A model generated the notes under the pieces. The model saw nothing but the letters and a program-made list of their open reading frames with translations, was not told the origin of the DNA and did not search any database. From assembly GCA_016808115.1 (NCBI GenBank), contig JAEQBH010002952.1:1-64000 (forward strand): a DNA stretch of 64,000 nucleotides. Reading direction: 5' to 3'. The number at the start of each line of letters is the position of its first letter. Position 1 is the stretch's first letter. This DNA is from Tetrastigma voinierianum. Taxonomy: Eukaryota > Streptophyta > Magnoliopsida > Vitales > Vitaceae. The translations under genes and the position numbers were made by a program. This document shows, one piece after another, positions 43,633 to 55,639 of this stretch.

Positions 43633-46600
43633 TGTAAAACTGACCTTATTGAATGTTATAATAGTGGTTATTGAGGCCCGATTTGAGGTCTAATGATAAA
43701 GCGGGTAGATTAAATTTAGAACGCTGCGGACGTCATTTGGGCATGAAGTGAAAATTTTCGAAAATTATGGCAGTGCCACTATTGAATGGTGATTTTTTCT
43801 TATTTTATCCTGGGATGGAGGGCTTGCAAAGTTTTTAAGAAAATTTGAGTTCCTATGACTTTGTTGATATTTAGAAGATAATGGGAGATTTAAGTGAATA
43901 GTGATTTCGGATGAAATTGGAGCTGCTTATTTGAGATTTTCGGAGGTGAGTAGAAAATACGAAAGGTGCGGAATAAATCGCAAGACCATGGCGAAGTAAA
44001 AGTGAAACGAGTCCGTTTGGATAGTTTCGGGTGATTCGAGCGTAATTCGGGTAATATCGCTATTGTCCTAGGATTCACAGATTTTAATGATTTTAAATAG
44101 ATTTCGGTGATTTGAGCACGAAATTCAACATGAAGGATACAGTTAAAATATTTATGTTAGATTTAAATATAGACGACCATAGAATATTTTGACATGCGCA
44201 ATTGATATAAAAAGCGGTATAAGGTGGCGAGATAAGGCTGCTATGAGAGATATATTTTATTATGAGAGCCAATTAAAACCTTTCTTAATGGCTAAGTCAT
44301 GATTTAAATAATGGGTAAATGACTTGGTCTCATGAGAATGGACAAATAGAAGCTTGGATAAAGAGTAAACCACTTTAAACAAACTAATGAGATTATTTGG
44401 TTTAAGGGTAATTTTAAAACTTTGAAATAAAAAGAAAATTTGGGATTTAATGTAAGTGAGAGGGAGGAGCGATGCGAGTAGAGGGAAGAAAGGAGAAAGG
44501 GAGAAAGGAGAAAGGAGAAAAGGAGAAAGGTTAGGGCAAAGTGGAGAGGTGAGTTTTTCTTCTCCTTGAGCTTTCCAAGTGCTCTACAATGATAGCAAGG
44601 GGAGAGGAGCCAAAGGAAACCAAATTAAGTAAGTTTTTAATGGTGGGAAAGTTAGGGTTTGATGTTTTTCATGTCTAAATGTTTTGATTTTCTTGTATGG
44701 ATGTTAAATTAGGTAGCATTTAGGGTTGAATGATGAATTTTGAGATAAATTAGAGAAAGCCATAGTTAGATTAGGGTTTTGAAAAATCAAGTGGTAAGGG
44801 TTAGGGTTTGATAGTAGATTGTATGCTTGATATGTTGAAATGGGTATAATGCATCAGATTTAAGTGTTTAGAGTGAAAGAAAAAATGGAAGAGAAACACA
44901 TTTTGGTCGATTTTGGGCAGCAGTCTCAGTAAGGAAATGTCCTGTTTTCTGTTTTGACCAGTTTGGTATTTTAGCCCCATGCTTGCTCAGATTTTGATCC
45001 GATTTGAGTGATTTAAGTGGCTATGTAAAATAGACTTGAAGGAGAACAAAATTAAAGAATAAGGTATCATAAATTCTGATCCTAAGTGGCTAAATATTCC
45101 TCAAAGAGTAGGACCATGTACCCAAGCCAAAATTCTGGTTCAGTTTTGAACATAGATTGCTTACAGTTATTTGGACGTAAAGTGAGTTCGATTGCTCCAA
45201 ATTGAGTGATTCAATTGGAATAGAACCCTTAGCACCTTAGCTTTAAATGAGTAGAAGGACATGATGTCCAAATATGAAGTCAAGACCTGGAAAATGAGTA
45301 GCCTGAAGCTGTCACTAGAAAATCGGTAAATGACTAGTTGGCATGAAAATGCCATAACTTTAGTTTGGATGTCCAGGTGGATTGATTCAATTCCTAAATG
45401 AAATAGATTCCTAGAGGAATAATAATATAGGAATGAGTGTTTATGGTGGATTAAATGGAAATTATGGTTAATGTGTAATTGTGATTTTTTTCTTGGAAAA
45501 GGTGAAAAGGACTATCGGACCCGAGGCAGGGAACTCAGCGGAAGCAAGCGGAATTGGCGGTGGTGTAGTGAAAATGATATTTTGAAAAATGAGTTTTTAA
45601 AAGTGAATGGTTTTAATGTTAAGCTGAAGTTTAATGGAAATGTTTATGTACATGTTAAGGCGTATGGAAATGTTTTATCTTGCATCAATATATATATATA
45701 TTTATATGTATGCATATGTTAAAGTATTATGAAAGTTTTAAGATGTGTAAAGAATGCATATGTGTTTTAATGATCAAGTAAAGGATTTAAATGTGTTTAC
45801 AAATGTATTTGAAGAAATGTTTCTTGATGGTTACCCTAAGCCACACTATATTTGTGTAGTGATATCGTAGAAGTACTTTAAGTGTAAGGATTAAGAGGGT
45901 CAGGATTATAGGTTACTAAGCGAGGAAGTAGGTGTCTAGAGTAATATCCCTTGCGTGATAAATGCATGGCAGAGACCCTATGCAAGCGTGAGTTTCTCCG
46001 CCGTAGTGGTTATGGCGGAATGTGGTACATCCCCTGTAAATCGGTGCCGGTTGTTTACGTGTGTTTATTCCCACGGGTTCCATCGAAAGAATGAAGAAAG
46101 AAATAAAGAAAGAAAGTTTAAGGCATAAATGCTTAAAGCATGAATGGATTTTAAATGCATAAGTATTTATGGAAAGAAAGTTTAAGGCATAAATTCTTAA
46201 GCATAAATGGATTTTAAATGCATAAGTATTTATGGAAAAGAAAGTTTAAGGCATAAATTCTTAAAGCATAAATGGATTTTAAATGCATAAGTATTTATTG
46301 AAAGAAAGTTTAAGGTATAAATGTTTAAAGCATAAGTGATTTTAATGGTATGATATTTATGGAAAGAAAGTTTAAGGCATAAATGTTTAATGTATAAATG
46401 GATTTTAATTGTATAAGTATGTATTATTTTATTAATATGCGAAAATGTTATATAAATGAAAATGTACCTCAGGCTCGTTTTAGCTCACTCTTTTTCCATA
46501 TGTTTCAACAAATATTTTGAGGACACAGACGGGTGCATCGGTAGAGTACCCTCTGTGCGATGAGTCGGTATCGAGAGACGACGCATGGCTGCATTGAAAA

Positions 46601-47052
46601 TAATTTGCATATTGTATATGTAGATATTTGTCATGTTTTGATAAAATTATGCATGGGGTGAAGAAGGTTTAAATGTTTTGATGATTTGAAAGAAATAAAT
46701 GTATATATATGTATATTGTGTTTGATTGGGTTGTGAATGAGGAGTCTAATATGGAAGTTGATGAATTGAAGTTTAGAAGTGTTTTTAAATGTTTCATCGG
46801 GTTTGTAAATTTAGGAAAGCTTAGAAAAGCAGAGAGCTACGTAGGTGCTCACGAAAAATCTAAGTGTTGGAAAGAAAGAAAAAGAAATTTTTTTTAGCAT
46901 AAGCAGCATTATTTCAAAGATATGTGAAGAATTGTAAAGGGAGTTCGCTCCCGCAGTTTTAATTTATGGTTTTAAGGAAAAGTTTACATGTCTGTTGGAG
47001 TCTGGAGGTCCCCTCGGGTTCATGAGGATTAATCGGGTGGGATCCTTCAACA
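43633..47052 (+). repeat. RT2 5' LTR
   Basis: Starts TGTAAAACTGACC, ends GATCCTTCAACA. Contains a GA-rich tract (44480-44535), AGGGTTTGATG and other telo-box words (44650-44815), an A/T-rich TATATATATATTTATATG stretch (45685-45710) and five tandem 60-65 bp units (46095-46440). Transcription should start here, but I cannot assign the R boundary. Confidence 0.9.
46095..46440 (+). repeat. Tandem 60-65 bp units in the LTR
   Basis: Units of GAAAGAAAGTTTAAGGCATA, then AATGGATTTTAAATGCATAA, then GTATTTATG, repeated about five times. The same array is in each of the four LTRs (19490-19740, 26335-26580, 53160-53420). Confidence 0.85.
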
Positions 47053-47075
47053 TGAGTATCGGAAGCGAGTTTTGA
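47053..47075 (+). promoter_or_regulatory. RT2 primer-binding site (tRNA-iMet type)
   Basis: TGAGTATCGGAAGCGAG follows the 5' LTR directly and is an indel-damaged form of TGGTATCAGAGCGAG, complementary to initiator-methionine tRNA. Confidence 0.6.
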
Positions 47076-47207
47076 AAATGTTATAAAGATTTGAAATTTT
47101 TTATTTTATATGATTGTTTAATGTTTTTCTTTTAGATTTCATGAAAAATAAAAATAAAGAATTATGTGATTAAAATCATATATGCATTACATGACATATT
47201 AATTTTA

Positions 47208-47420
47208 ATTCCCACGAGGAAAATCGTCGTCGAGGCGAGGCCACCCACCGGAGAGCTCTGACGGTAGTACCACCACGAGGAACATGTTGATGAGTGCATG
47301 TATGTTCTCTGCTTGCGATGCAGTTAGAGTACATACCGCCTCGAGTCGTAGGAGGACGGATACCTTTAGGCGAATGAAACAGGATGTGCCTGACATTTAT
47401 TCGGCCAAATAGTAGACGGT
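47208..47420 (+). pseudogene. RT2 gag N-terminal remnant
   Basis: CGTCGTCGAGGCGAGGCCAC encodes the same RRRG start as RT1, followed by HPPES and EEH-like text in shifted frames. The start codon is damaged (an A-rich AAAATC replaces AAAATG). Capsid and zinc knuckle are missing, as in RT1. Confidence 0.6.
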
Positions 47421-47559
47421 GTCACGTGAGAGGGTAAGGAAATTAAACGAAATTATGGCGGTATAGGAGATCACGGAAAGGCATGGTGGTAATTTGGGAG
47501 TAATGGGATGGTTAATTAGAAAATGCATGGGTTTTAATTGCTTAAGTGAATCGACATTA

Positions 47560-50500
47560 AGTGGTGTTAATTGTATTGTTGAAAAAATTGAAGAAATTGA
47601 AGACATAATGATGAATGTAACGGTAGGATTTGCCACCTAGGAAAGTATGGAAAAGTTGGTTATTCTGACGAGTGATTATTGGAGACTAGGAGTTTTGGCA
47701 GATTTGATATTATTAGATATCCATGACTTGATGTTATATTAGGCATGGATTTACTATCTAGACATCATGCTACAAAGGATTTTTATAGGAAAGAGGTTAG
47801 GTTCTATAAGCGGGAAGGCGAGAGGTTGTTTTATGTGGGTTGCGGAAAATACACCTCTGCGATAATATGACAGTTATGTGGTACAGTGAAATACTTGAAA
47901 GTTATGAAAATTACTGGCTTATCTTTATTGAGGTGAGGATAATGACGATCGAATGGAAGATATTCGATAGTCAAATAATTTCGGGATGTATTTCAGGAGG
48001 ATCTTCTAGGTATATATATATATATTAATTTTAGATTGAAATGACCCTAGGGCCAGAACCAATTGCTAAGGCACCTTATATGATGGCTCCAGCAAAAGTT
48101 ATACAGAAAGAATTGAAAGAATTGAAAGTATAATTGGATGAGCTTGTGAGTAAGGGTTTTGTTAGTAAGTACTTCGCCTTGAAGTCTTGGGATTACAGTT
48201 TCTCAAAAAAATGATGATGAAAGTTTAAGATTGTATATTGATTACAGAGAGTTGAATAAAGTGAAAACACGATGACACCCATTTACGGATTGATGATCTT
48301 TTTTGATCCAATTCTGAGGAACGAGGGTATCTTGGAAAATGGATCTAAGCTCGAGTTACCATCAATTAAAGATTAGGTCAGAGGATGTTCCTATGACTTT
48401 GAAAACACGATATAGGCATTATGAGTTTTAGTCGTACTAGTTGGACTAACATATTCAGCCCAGCTTTATGGATCTTATGAATAAGATCTTTCAGCCTTAT
48501 TTAGATGAGTTTGTATAGTATTCATTAGTGACATTTTAATCTATTTAAGCGGTAATGAAGATCATGAGAGCATCTAAGTAAATTCTATTTACTTAGTATG
48601 CCAAACAATAAATTCTGGATTACGGTTAGACGGTGTTGCCTTTAGGGCATGTGATTTCAGTGAAGGGGTTTGTTGATCCTCAGATTGAGAAAGGTGAGCC
48701 CGAAAGCCACCTACGAATGTGAGGAGATCCTGAAAGTTTTCTAGGTTTTAGCGGGTATTATCGGAAGGGTTGTGAGGATTTTCAAAGTTAGCGGATCCTT
48801 TGACTAAATTGTAAGGAAAGATGAAAGTTTGTATGGTAGAGACATGTCGAAAAGATTCGATGAACTAAAGGAATTTGACCTTAGCCACACAGTTCTTACA
48901 ATTCAGTCGGGGGCAAGAAGGATATAAAGTATATTGTGATGCTTCTAGGCGAGCTTAGGGGTGAGTTAATCTGACATGAAAATGTGATAGCATATGATTT
49001 AAAAGAGACGATTGAAAAAGCATGGCTTGAATTATACGAGACATAACACAGAGAGTTGGTTGTTGTAGTCTTTGCTCATTATGGGCATGCGATATGGAGT
49101 TGCATGTAAAAATTTTCTGAGATCAAAGAACATGTAATATTTATTCACATAGAAAAAGTTAAATATGAGACAGAGATGGGTTGAACTCATTAAAAAGTTT
49201 ATAGGTGCCTTTATTAGTACCGTCGGGGGAAATGTTAATGTGGTAGCGTGCTCTTAGTGAAGCCTACGGGTTCCATATCTCACCTAAGGTTGTGTACCTC
49301 CCTAGATTTATGGAATTGGGGTCTTTAGGTGCGAGACTAGGTTGACCAGATATTGGAGCCTTACTGGCTACATTTTATGTTAGTCCTGTACTAATAAGAG
49401 GCAGAGATAAAGGGATTTATAGACTCGAATGCGATCATGATTAAATTGAAAAGGGAGTTGAGTGCGGGGTTAAAGGATTTTAGTGCGAATGGATGGTATA
49501 GTGATGATAGGTCCACAGTTATGTACTAGATGTGGAAGATTAAAGAAATAAATTATGAAAGAGACTCGCTCTGCATATGCGATGCATCGAGGGGAAACTT
49601 AAAATGTATGCATCTGCTAAAGGGAATACTAAAGGTGGGGTATAAAGAAAGATGTTGCGAAATTTATTTCCGTGTCTCATTTTTCAAAAGTTAAGGTTGA
49701 GCATCAAGATTTGCAGAGTTCTTACAGTCTCTTTCAGTCCCTCGGTGGAAATGGGAGAGAAGTCATGATGGACCATTTCCACTTTGCGGAGTGGGTTATG
49801 AAGTGATATAGGTGATTGTGGATAGATTGTGAAATCGGTCGATTTCTACTATGGAAAATAGTGACTTAGTTGAAGTTGGGCAGTTGTATATAAAAGAGAT
49901 TATGCGACTTCACGGATGACGATGCGAAAGAGCCATACGGACATTGGAAGTTATGCTCGAGGCTTGTGTGTTAGAGTTTAAAGGAAGTTAGGAAAGACAT
50001 TTACCATTAATGGGTTTTCTACCGATAATAGTTATCATACGAGCATTGAAATGGCGCCTTATGAGGCCTTATATGGAAGGAAGTGTAGGACTCCATTATG
50101 TTGGGATGAGGAAGGGGAGAGAAAATTTTTAGGTTCATAAATTCATTCTAATAGAGATAATGTTAAAGTTATCGGTGATAAGATTAAGAACAAAACAAGA
50201 TTGATAGAAAAGTTATGTTGATATTAACTTGAGGAGATTTGGAATTTTAGGTGGGGGATCGGGTATTTATAGGGGATATCACCACAGGAAAGGAGTGTTC
50301 GTATTCGGAAAGAAAGGGAAGTTAAGTCCTCTCTATATGGGACCTTTATGAAATTATAAAGTAAGTGGAGAGAGTAGCGTCTTAATTGAGGTTGCCACTG
50401 AATTAGCGAATACGGCATATTTTACATTTCTAATAGCAGTATATGTGATTCTTCACATGTGTTAAGAGATCACTTAGGTTGAATTGAAAAGAGGATTTGG

Positions 50501-50640
50501 CGATATGAAGAAAGGCCGGTTCAGATTGTTGATGAAATGATTAAGGTTCTTTGAAACAAAGTAGTTCCTTTAGTAAAGGTGTTGTGGATGAATCACGGTA
50601 GAGAGGAGCTGACATGAGCGTGAAGTCGGTTACTTAGTAT
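47560..50640 (+). pseudogene. RT2 pol remnant (PR-RT-RH-INT-chromodomain)
   Basis: Protease end GMDLLSRHHATKDFYRKEV at 47743-47800. RT start APYMMAPAK at 48079-48105 and LYIDYRELNKV at 48230-48263. The catalytic FIDD site is at 48520-48531, but the DNA reads TTAGTGAC, so the aspartates are out of frame. RNase H text lies at 48720-49160, including GYYRKG. The integrase zinc region and core lie at 49540-50110, with YIKEIMRLHG and APYEALYGRKCRTPLCW (50051-50106). The C-terminal chromodomain trace PLVKVLWMNHGREEL is at 50568-50610. Together these would copy and integrate the element; here they are inactive. Confidence 0.85.
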
Positions 50641-50669
50641 GTTATTTAAATTTCGAGGGTGAAATTTTT

Positions 50670-50686
50670 ATAAGGAGGGAATTGAT
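50670..50686 (+). promoter_or_regulatory. RT2 polypurine tract
   Basis: AAGGAGGGAATTGAT lies directly before the 3' LTR start. The purine run AAGGAGGGAA is where plus-strand DNA synthesis would begin. RT1 has the same word next to 22305. Confidence 0.7.
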
Positions 50687-53600
50687 TGTAAAACTGACCT
50701 TATTGAATGTTATAATAGTGGTTATTGAGCGGTTGAGGTCTAATGATAAAAGCGAGGGTAGATTAGAATTTAGAACGCTCTGGACGTCATTTGGGCATGA
50801 AGTGAAAATTTTCGAAAATTAAAGCCAGTGCCACAATGAATAGTGATTTTTTCTATTTTATCAGGATGGAGGGTTGCAAAGGGATTTTAAAATTTCGAGT
50901 TCTATGACTTTGGTGATATTTAGAAGATAATGGGAGATTTAAAGTGAATAGTGATTTCCCGGATTTGAAATTTGGAACTGTGGCCCCAGAATTTTCGGAA
51001 GTGAGCCGAAAATACAGGTCTGGAATAAATCATAAAGACTATGGCGGGAAATAAGGTGGAAAGCGGTCAGTTTGGATGGTTTCCGGTGATTCGAGCGTGG
51101 TGGTGTATGCGCTGTGTGGGTTCTGGAGTTTTAATGATTTTAAATCCAGGTTGGTGATTTAGACACGAAATTCCTTGTGGGGATTTAGTTAAAATATTTA
51201 TGTTGAATTTAAATATGAGCGACCATAGAATATTTTTGACATATAATTGATATAAAAGCAGTATAAGGTGAAACTGAGATAAAAGCTGCTATATGGGAGA
51301 TATTTTATTATGAGAGCCAATTAAAACCTTTCTTAATGGCTAAGTCATGATTTAAATAATGGGTAAATGACTTGGTCTCATGAGAATGGACCAATGAGAA
51401 GCTGGATAAAAGAGTAAACCACTTTAAACAAACCTAATGAGATTATTTTGGTTTAAGGGTAATTTAGAGCTTTGAAATAAAGAAAATTTTAGGAGATTTA
51501 ATGCTCAAAGTGAGGAGAACGTGTGCAGTAGAGGGAAGAAAGGAGGAAAAGGGGAGAAGAAAGGAGAAAGGAGAGAAAGGAGAAAGGTTAGGGCAAAGTG
51601 GAGAGGTGAGTTTTCTTCTCCTTGACTTTCCAAATTGCTACACAAGTATTAGCAAGGGAGAGGAGCCAAGGAAACCAAGAACAAGTAAGTTTTAATGGTG
51701 GGAAAGTTAGGGTTTGATGTTTTCATGTCTAATGTTTTGATTTTCTTGTATGGATGTTAAATTAGTGGCATTTAAGTTGAATGATGATGATTTTAGAGAT
51801 AGAATTGAAAGCCATGGATTAGATTAGGGTTTTGAAAAATCAAGTGAGTAAGGGTTAGGGTTTGATAGTGAATTGTGTGTGATATGTTGAATCGTTATAA
51901 TGCATCAGATTTAAGTGTTTAGAGTGAAAGAAAAATGGAAAGAAACACATTTTGGTCGATTTTTGGGCAGCAGTCTCAGTACGGAATGTCCTGTTTTCTG
52001 TTTTTGACCAGTTTTGGTATTTTGGCCATAACTTGCTCAGAATTTGATCCGATTGAGTGATTTAAAGTGGCTATGTAAATAGACTTGAAGGAGAACAAAA
52101 TTAAGAATAAGGTATCGCCAAATTCTGATCCTAAGTGGCTAATATTCACTCAAAGTGGACCATGTACAAGAAGCCAAATTCTGGTTCAGTTTTGAACATA
52201 GATTAGCCAGTTATTTGGACGTAAAGTGAGTTTTGGTGCTCCAAATTGGGTGATTCAATTGGAATAGAACCACGCCAGCACCTTGGCTTTAAATGAGTAA
52301 GAAAGGACATAGTGTCAAAATATGAGTCAAGACCTCCGGAAAAATGAGTAATACAAACTGTCACTAGAAAAATCGGTAAAATGACTAGTTAGCATGAAAA
52401 TGCCATAACTTAGTTTGGATAGTCGGAATTGGATTGATTCCAATTCAGTAAAATAGATTCTAGAGGAATAATAATATAGGAATGAGTGTTTATGGTGGAT
52501 TAAATGGAAATTATGGTTAATGTAGTGTGATTTTCTTGGAAAGGTGAAAAGGTATCGGACGGGAGCGGGAACTCAGGGCAAAGCGGAATTGAGCGGTGAA
52601 GCGCCAGTGAAAATGATATTTTGAAAAAAAATGAGTTTTTAAAGTGAATGGTTTTTAATGTTAAGCTAAGTTTAATGGAAATGTTTATGTACATGTTAAA
52701 AGGCATATGAAATGTTTTATCTTGCATCAATATATATATATATTTATATGTATGCATATGTTAAGTATTATGAAAGTTTTAAGATGTGTAAAGGCCATAT
52801 GTGTTTAATGATCAAGTAAAGTTTAAATGTGTTTACAAATATATTTGAAGAAATGTTTGCTGATGGTTACCCTAAACCCCCCTATGGCTGCATTATGGCT
52901 GATATCGTAGAAGTACTTTAAGCGTGTAAGGATTAAGAGGGTAAAGTTATAGGTTACTAGCGGGGGAGGGAAAATGAGTCAATACAGAGTAATATCCTTA
53001 CACGTGATAAAGTGCATAGTGGAACCATGCAAGCGTGGGTTTCTCATGGCCGTAGTGGTTATGAGAAGTGGAATGTAATTTGTCCCTCACTTGAGTCGTG
53101 CCTAGGAAGTTGTTCGGTGTGAACTTTATTCCCACTGGTTCCATCGAAGAATGAAAGAAGAAATAAAGAAAGAAAGTTTAGGCATAAATGCTTAAAAGCA
53201 TAAATGGATTTTAAATGCATAAGTATTTATGGAAGAAAGTTTAAGGTATAAATTCTTAAGCATAAAAATAGTTTAAATGCATAAGTATTTATTAGAAAAG
53301 AAAGTTTAAGATATAAATGTTTAAAGCATAAGTGATTTTAATGGTATAAATATTTATGGAAAGAAAGTTTGAGCATAAATGTTTAATGTATAAATGGATT
53401 TTAATTGTATAAAGTATGTATTATTTTGATATGTCTTGAAAATGTTATATAAATGAAAATGTACACTCCAACAGGCTCGTTTAAGCTCACTCTTTTTTAT
53501 ATGTTTCAACAAATATTTTCGGGACTGAGGCAGGTGCATGAGTGGAGTACCCTCTGTGCGATGGTCGAGCTATCGAGCGACGCATGTGTGCAGTGAAAAT

Positions 53601-54052
53601 AATTTGCATATTGTATGAATATTTTGTCATGTTTGATAAATTATCATGGAATTGAAGAAGGTTTAAATGTTTGATGATTTAGAAAAATAAATGTATATAT
53701 ATGTATATTGTGTTTGATTAGGTTGTGGACGAGGAGTCCTAATATGGAAGTTGATGAATTGGAAGTTTAAGTGTTTTTAAATGTTTTCATCGGGTTTTGT
53801 AGAGATTGGAAGCTTAGAAAAACGAGGAAACTCTGTTGGAATTTCCTGAAAAAATCTAAGTGTTGGAAAAGAAAAGAAAAGAAATTTTTTAGCACTTCGC
53901 TTCGCATTATTTTCAAAAGATATGTGAAGAATTGTAAGGGTTCGCTCCACGGATTTTAATTTATGGTTTTAAGGAAAAGTTTCTATATCTGTTGGAGTGC
54001 CGGGAGGTCCCCTCGGGTTCATGAGGTTAATCCGGGTCGGGATCCTTCAACA
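50687..54052 (+). repeat. RT2 3' LTR
   Basis: Starts TGTAAAACTGACC and ends GATCCTTCAACA. Matches the 5' LTR throughout with frequent small indels. The GA-rich tract is at 51535-51590, telo-box words at 51705-51860 and tandem units at 53160-53420. Confidence 0.9.
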
Positions 54053-54053
54053 A

Positions 54054-54230
54054 GTAGCTCAGTTGGTACCAGAGATGCTTCCCATTGGACTAAAGACCCT
54101 AGGTCCTGGGTTCGAATCTCTGGGGAGGCGAAAGGAACTCAGTGGGAATGAGGATATCCTATGAGTGAGCTTCCACCTGAAGGGTACCCATGAGGTGGTC
54201 ACGAAGGGTGGGGGTCTCACAATAAAAGGC
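54054..54230 (+). mobile_element. SINE-a, tRNA-derived
   Basis: TAGCTCAGTTGG (54056-54067) fits the pol III A box and GGTTCGAATCTC (54109-54120) the B box, so the head is tRNA-related. A body of about 110 bases with CACGAAGGGTG words and an AATAAAA end follows. It is too altered to fold as a tRNA (extra bases between the boxes, no matching acceptor stem). It touches the RT2 LTR directly. Confidence 0.65.
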
Positions 54231-54243
54231 GCCTTTTATTGTG
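54218..54243. repeat. Perfect 26-bp palindrome
   Basis: CACAATAAAAGGC is followed at once by its exact reverse complement. It is the point where SINE-a and SINE-b meet tail to tail. Flanking GGTCACGAAGGGTG words extend the symmetry imperfectly to about 70 bases. Confidence 0.9.
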
Positions 54244-54435
54244 GGTCCACACCCTTCGTGACCATAGTCACTGGTGGCTGCTGTGAGGTACCCTTCGTAA
54301 CCTTTGGGTGCCCCTTGAGGTGGGTCCCACTCACGGGAATATCATGCCCTCCTAGGCATTTTTCTTTCGCCTCGTAGAGACTCGAGACCGGGACCGGGGC
54401 TAAGAATCCCGATGGGGGCATCTACACTACAACGG
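54231..54435 (-). mobile_element. SINE-b, inverted copy
   Basis: Reversed, it gives the same body (CACGAAGGGTGTGGACCCAC, GGGCATGATATTC, GCGAAAG) and a worn B box GGTCTCGAGTCTC (54374-54386), with GATGCCCCCAT and the head region beyond. Orientation is opposite to SINE-a and SINE-c. Confidence 0.6.
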
Positions 54436-54632
54436 TGCTAACCTCGATTAGTAGTGGTCTCCCATTGGACGCTAAGCCACGGTCACGGGTTCAGTCTCTG
54501 GGAGGCGAAAATGCCTAGGGGAGACATGATATTCTGTGAGTGGGACCCACACGAAGGGCACCCGGTGATTCTGAAGGGTGGACCCCACGATTAGACTGAA
54601 GGGCACCCTAGTAGTCACGAAGGGTGTGGATT
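54436..54632 (+). mobile_element. SINE-c, direct copy
   Basis: Shares CTCCCATTGGAC with SINE-a, has B box GGTTCAGTCTCTG (54488-54500), GGGAGGCGAAAATGCC, CATGATATTCTGTGAGTGGG and the CACGAAGGGTGTGGA end. The A box is worn away. It is followed by TATATTCT, echoing GTATTCT just before RT2 (43626-43632). Confidence 0.6.
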
Positions 54633-54640
54633 ATATTCTG

Positions 54641-54870
54641 TTAAAGATTTTAATGCACCTCCTTGGGTGGCTGCGGCTGATGGCAAGGCCATGGATACCC
54701 TCAGTACAGGAAGAATGCGAGGCTCGAGCCTTTGTTGTTTGCCATTCTTCCGGAGATCAGTTATCCAGGTCGTCTGGTGTGGACCACAGATCTACCAAGG
54801 TTAAAGTGGGGAGATTTTGGACGGATGATGACATTTCTGAGAGAAGGCACACCTTTACGATGTTCGAGAG
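54641..54870 (-). repeat. Copy of the foldback loop, second part
   Basis: Reversed, it aligns with 32330-32560: GATGGCAAGGCCATG, AGGAAGAATGCGAGGCTC, CCTTTGTTGTT, GGAGATCA and GATGACATTTC are shared. It continues the sequence cut at 43632. Plus-strand frames KNARLEPLLFAILPEISYPG (54715-54775) and others are open. At 54870 GAGAG is followed by GTAAGAAC, which looks like a splice donor, although the homologous loop turns into arm sequence there. Confidence 0.7.
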
Positions 54871-55127
54871 GTAAGAACATAACTTTTGTCTTTGCGAACT
54901 CCCCATTTGAATCATAGGTGTTGCTTCCTCTGTGTATGGAACGAGCAATGCATGTAATATGTTTTCAAGCACCAGAGAAGATTTGTTATTTATATTGTCG
55001 GTTTCATGGAATGGCCACATAGAGAAGCCACTCTTAAATAGGTAGTGAATGCTTGAATATCTAAACTACTAAATCAAAATTGGTATCATAGAAGTTTGAA
55101 AGTAAATTTAAGATTTTCTAATATAAG

Positions 55128-55322
55128 CATTGAACTTTGTGCACTTTCATGATATCCCTTGTGGAAATTCTTTTATGTTTCCTTTACGAAATTATTTGGA
55201 TGTGTCACTGAATTACTCGGTAAAGCATGGAACTTTTGTGCACTTTCATGATATCCTTTGTGGAAATTCTTTTATGTTTCCTTTGAAATTATTTGAGGAT
55301 GTATTACGAATTACTCGTAGTG
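55128..55322 (+). repeat. Two tandem units of about 97 bp
   Basis: TGTGCACTTTCATGATATCC, then TTGTGGAAATTCTTTTATG, a GAAATTATTTG word and GAATTACTCG occur at 55138-55225 and again at 55234-55312. Plus frame 55130-55465 (111 codons) spans both and merely translates the duplication at its start. Confidence 0.8.
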
Positions 55323-55639
55323 AAATTTCGGGTTTACTACGATTTTTACAAATAGTCATTGTACCTCTCGCCTTAATAGAAGGAAAATGCGAGTTGAAAG
55401 AAACTGATCTTCATATAATGCCCTGTGAGATTTCGACATATTTTCTTCTGTCGAAGTCAATATGATCGACAAAGAGCTATTAAAAGGTAACTTTTCTTTT
55501 ATCATTACCATGATACATGTTAATTTATCGAATAATTGATCGATAGATTCCGTTTAAATGATCTCTTTTATTGCTTTCATGGTCTGCTATATCTCCTTTT
55601 CATTTTTGCTTTTGAAAGTGTTGAATGCTTTTTCTCTCT

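Larger units (their letters stand above)
43633..54052 (+). mobile_element. RT2: Ty3/gypsy chromovirus-like LTR retrotransposon, same family as RT1
   Basis: LTRs of 3.42 and 3.37 kb with TG...CA ends, a tRNA-iMet-type primer site and a 3.63-kb internal region coding on plus. Domain order is protease, RT, RNase H, integrase, chromodomain. Like RT1 it has only the start of gag. It is inserted in the copy of the foldback loop. The 5 bases before it (ATTCT) and after it (AGTAG) do not match, so the target duplication is lost or hidden by the adjoining SINE. Not translatable as it stands. Confidence 0.9.

Noticed and set aside
54054..54125. A functional tRNA gene
   Set aside because: Both pol III boxes are visible, but the spacing is too long, no acceptor-stem pairing is seen, and two further copies share a non-tRNA body, so it is a SINE head.
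54870..54880. A true splice donor in the loop copy
   Set aside because: GTAAGAAC is plausible, but in the homologous loop the same point is the boundary with the arm, so the word is probably chance or junction sequence.
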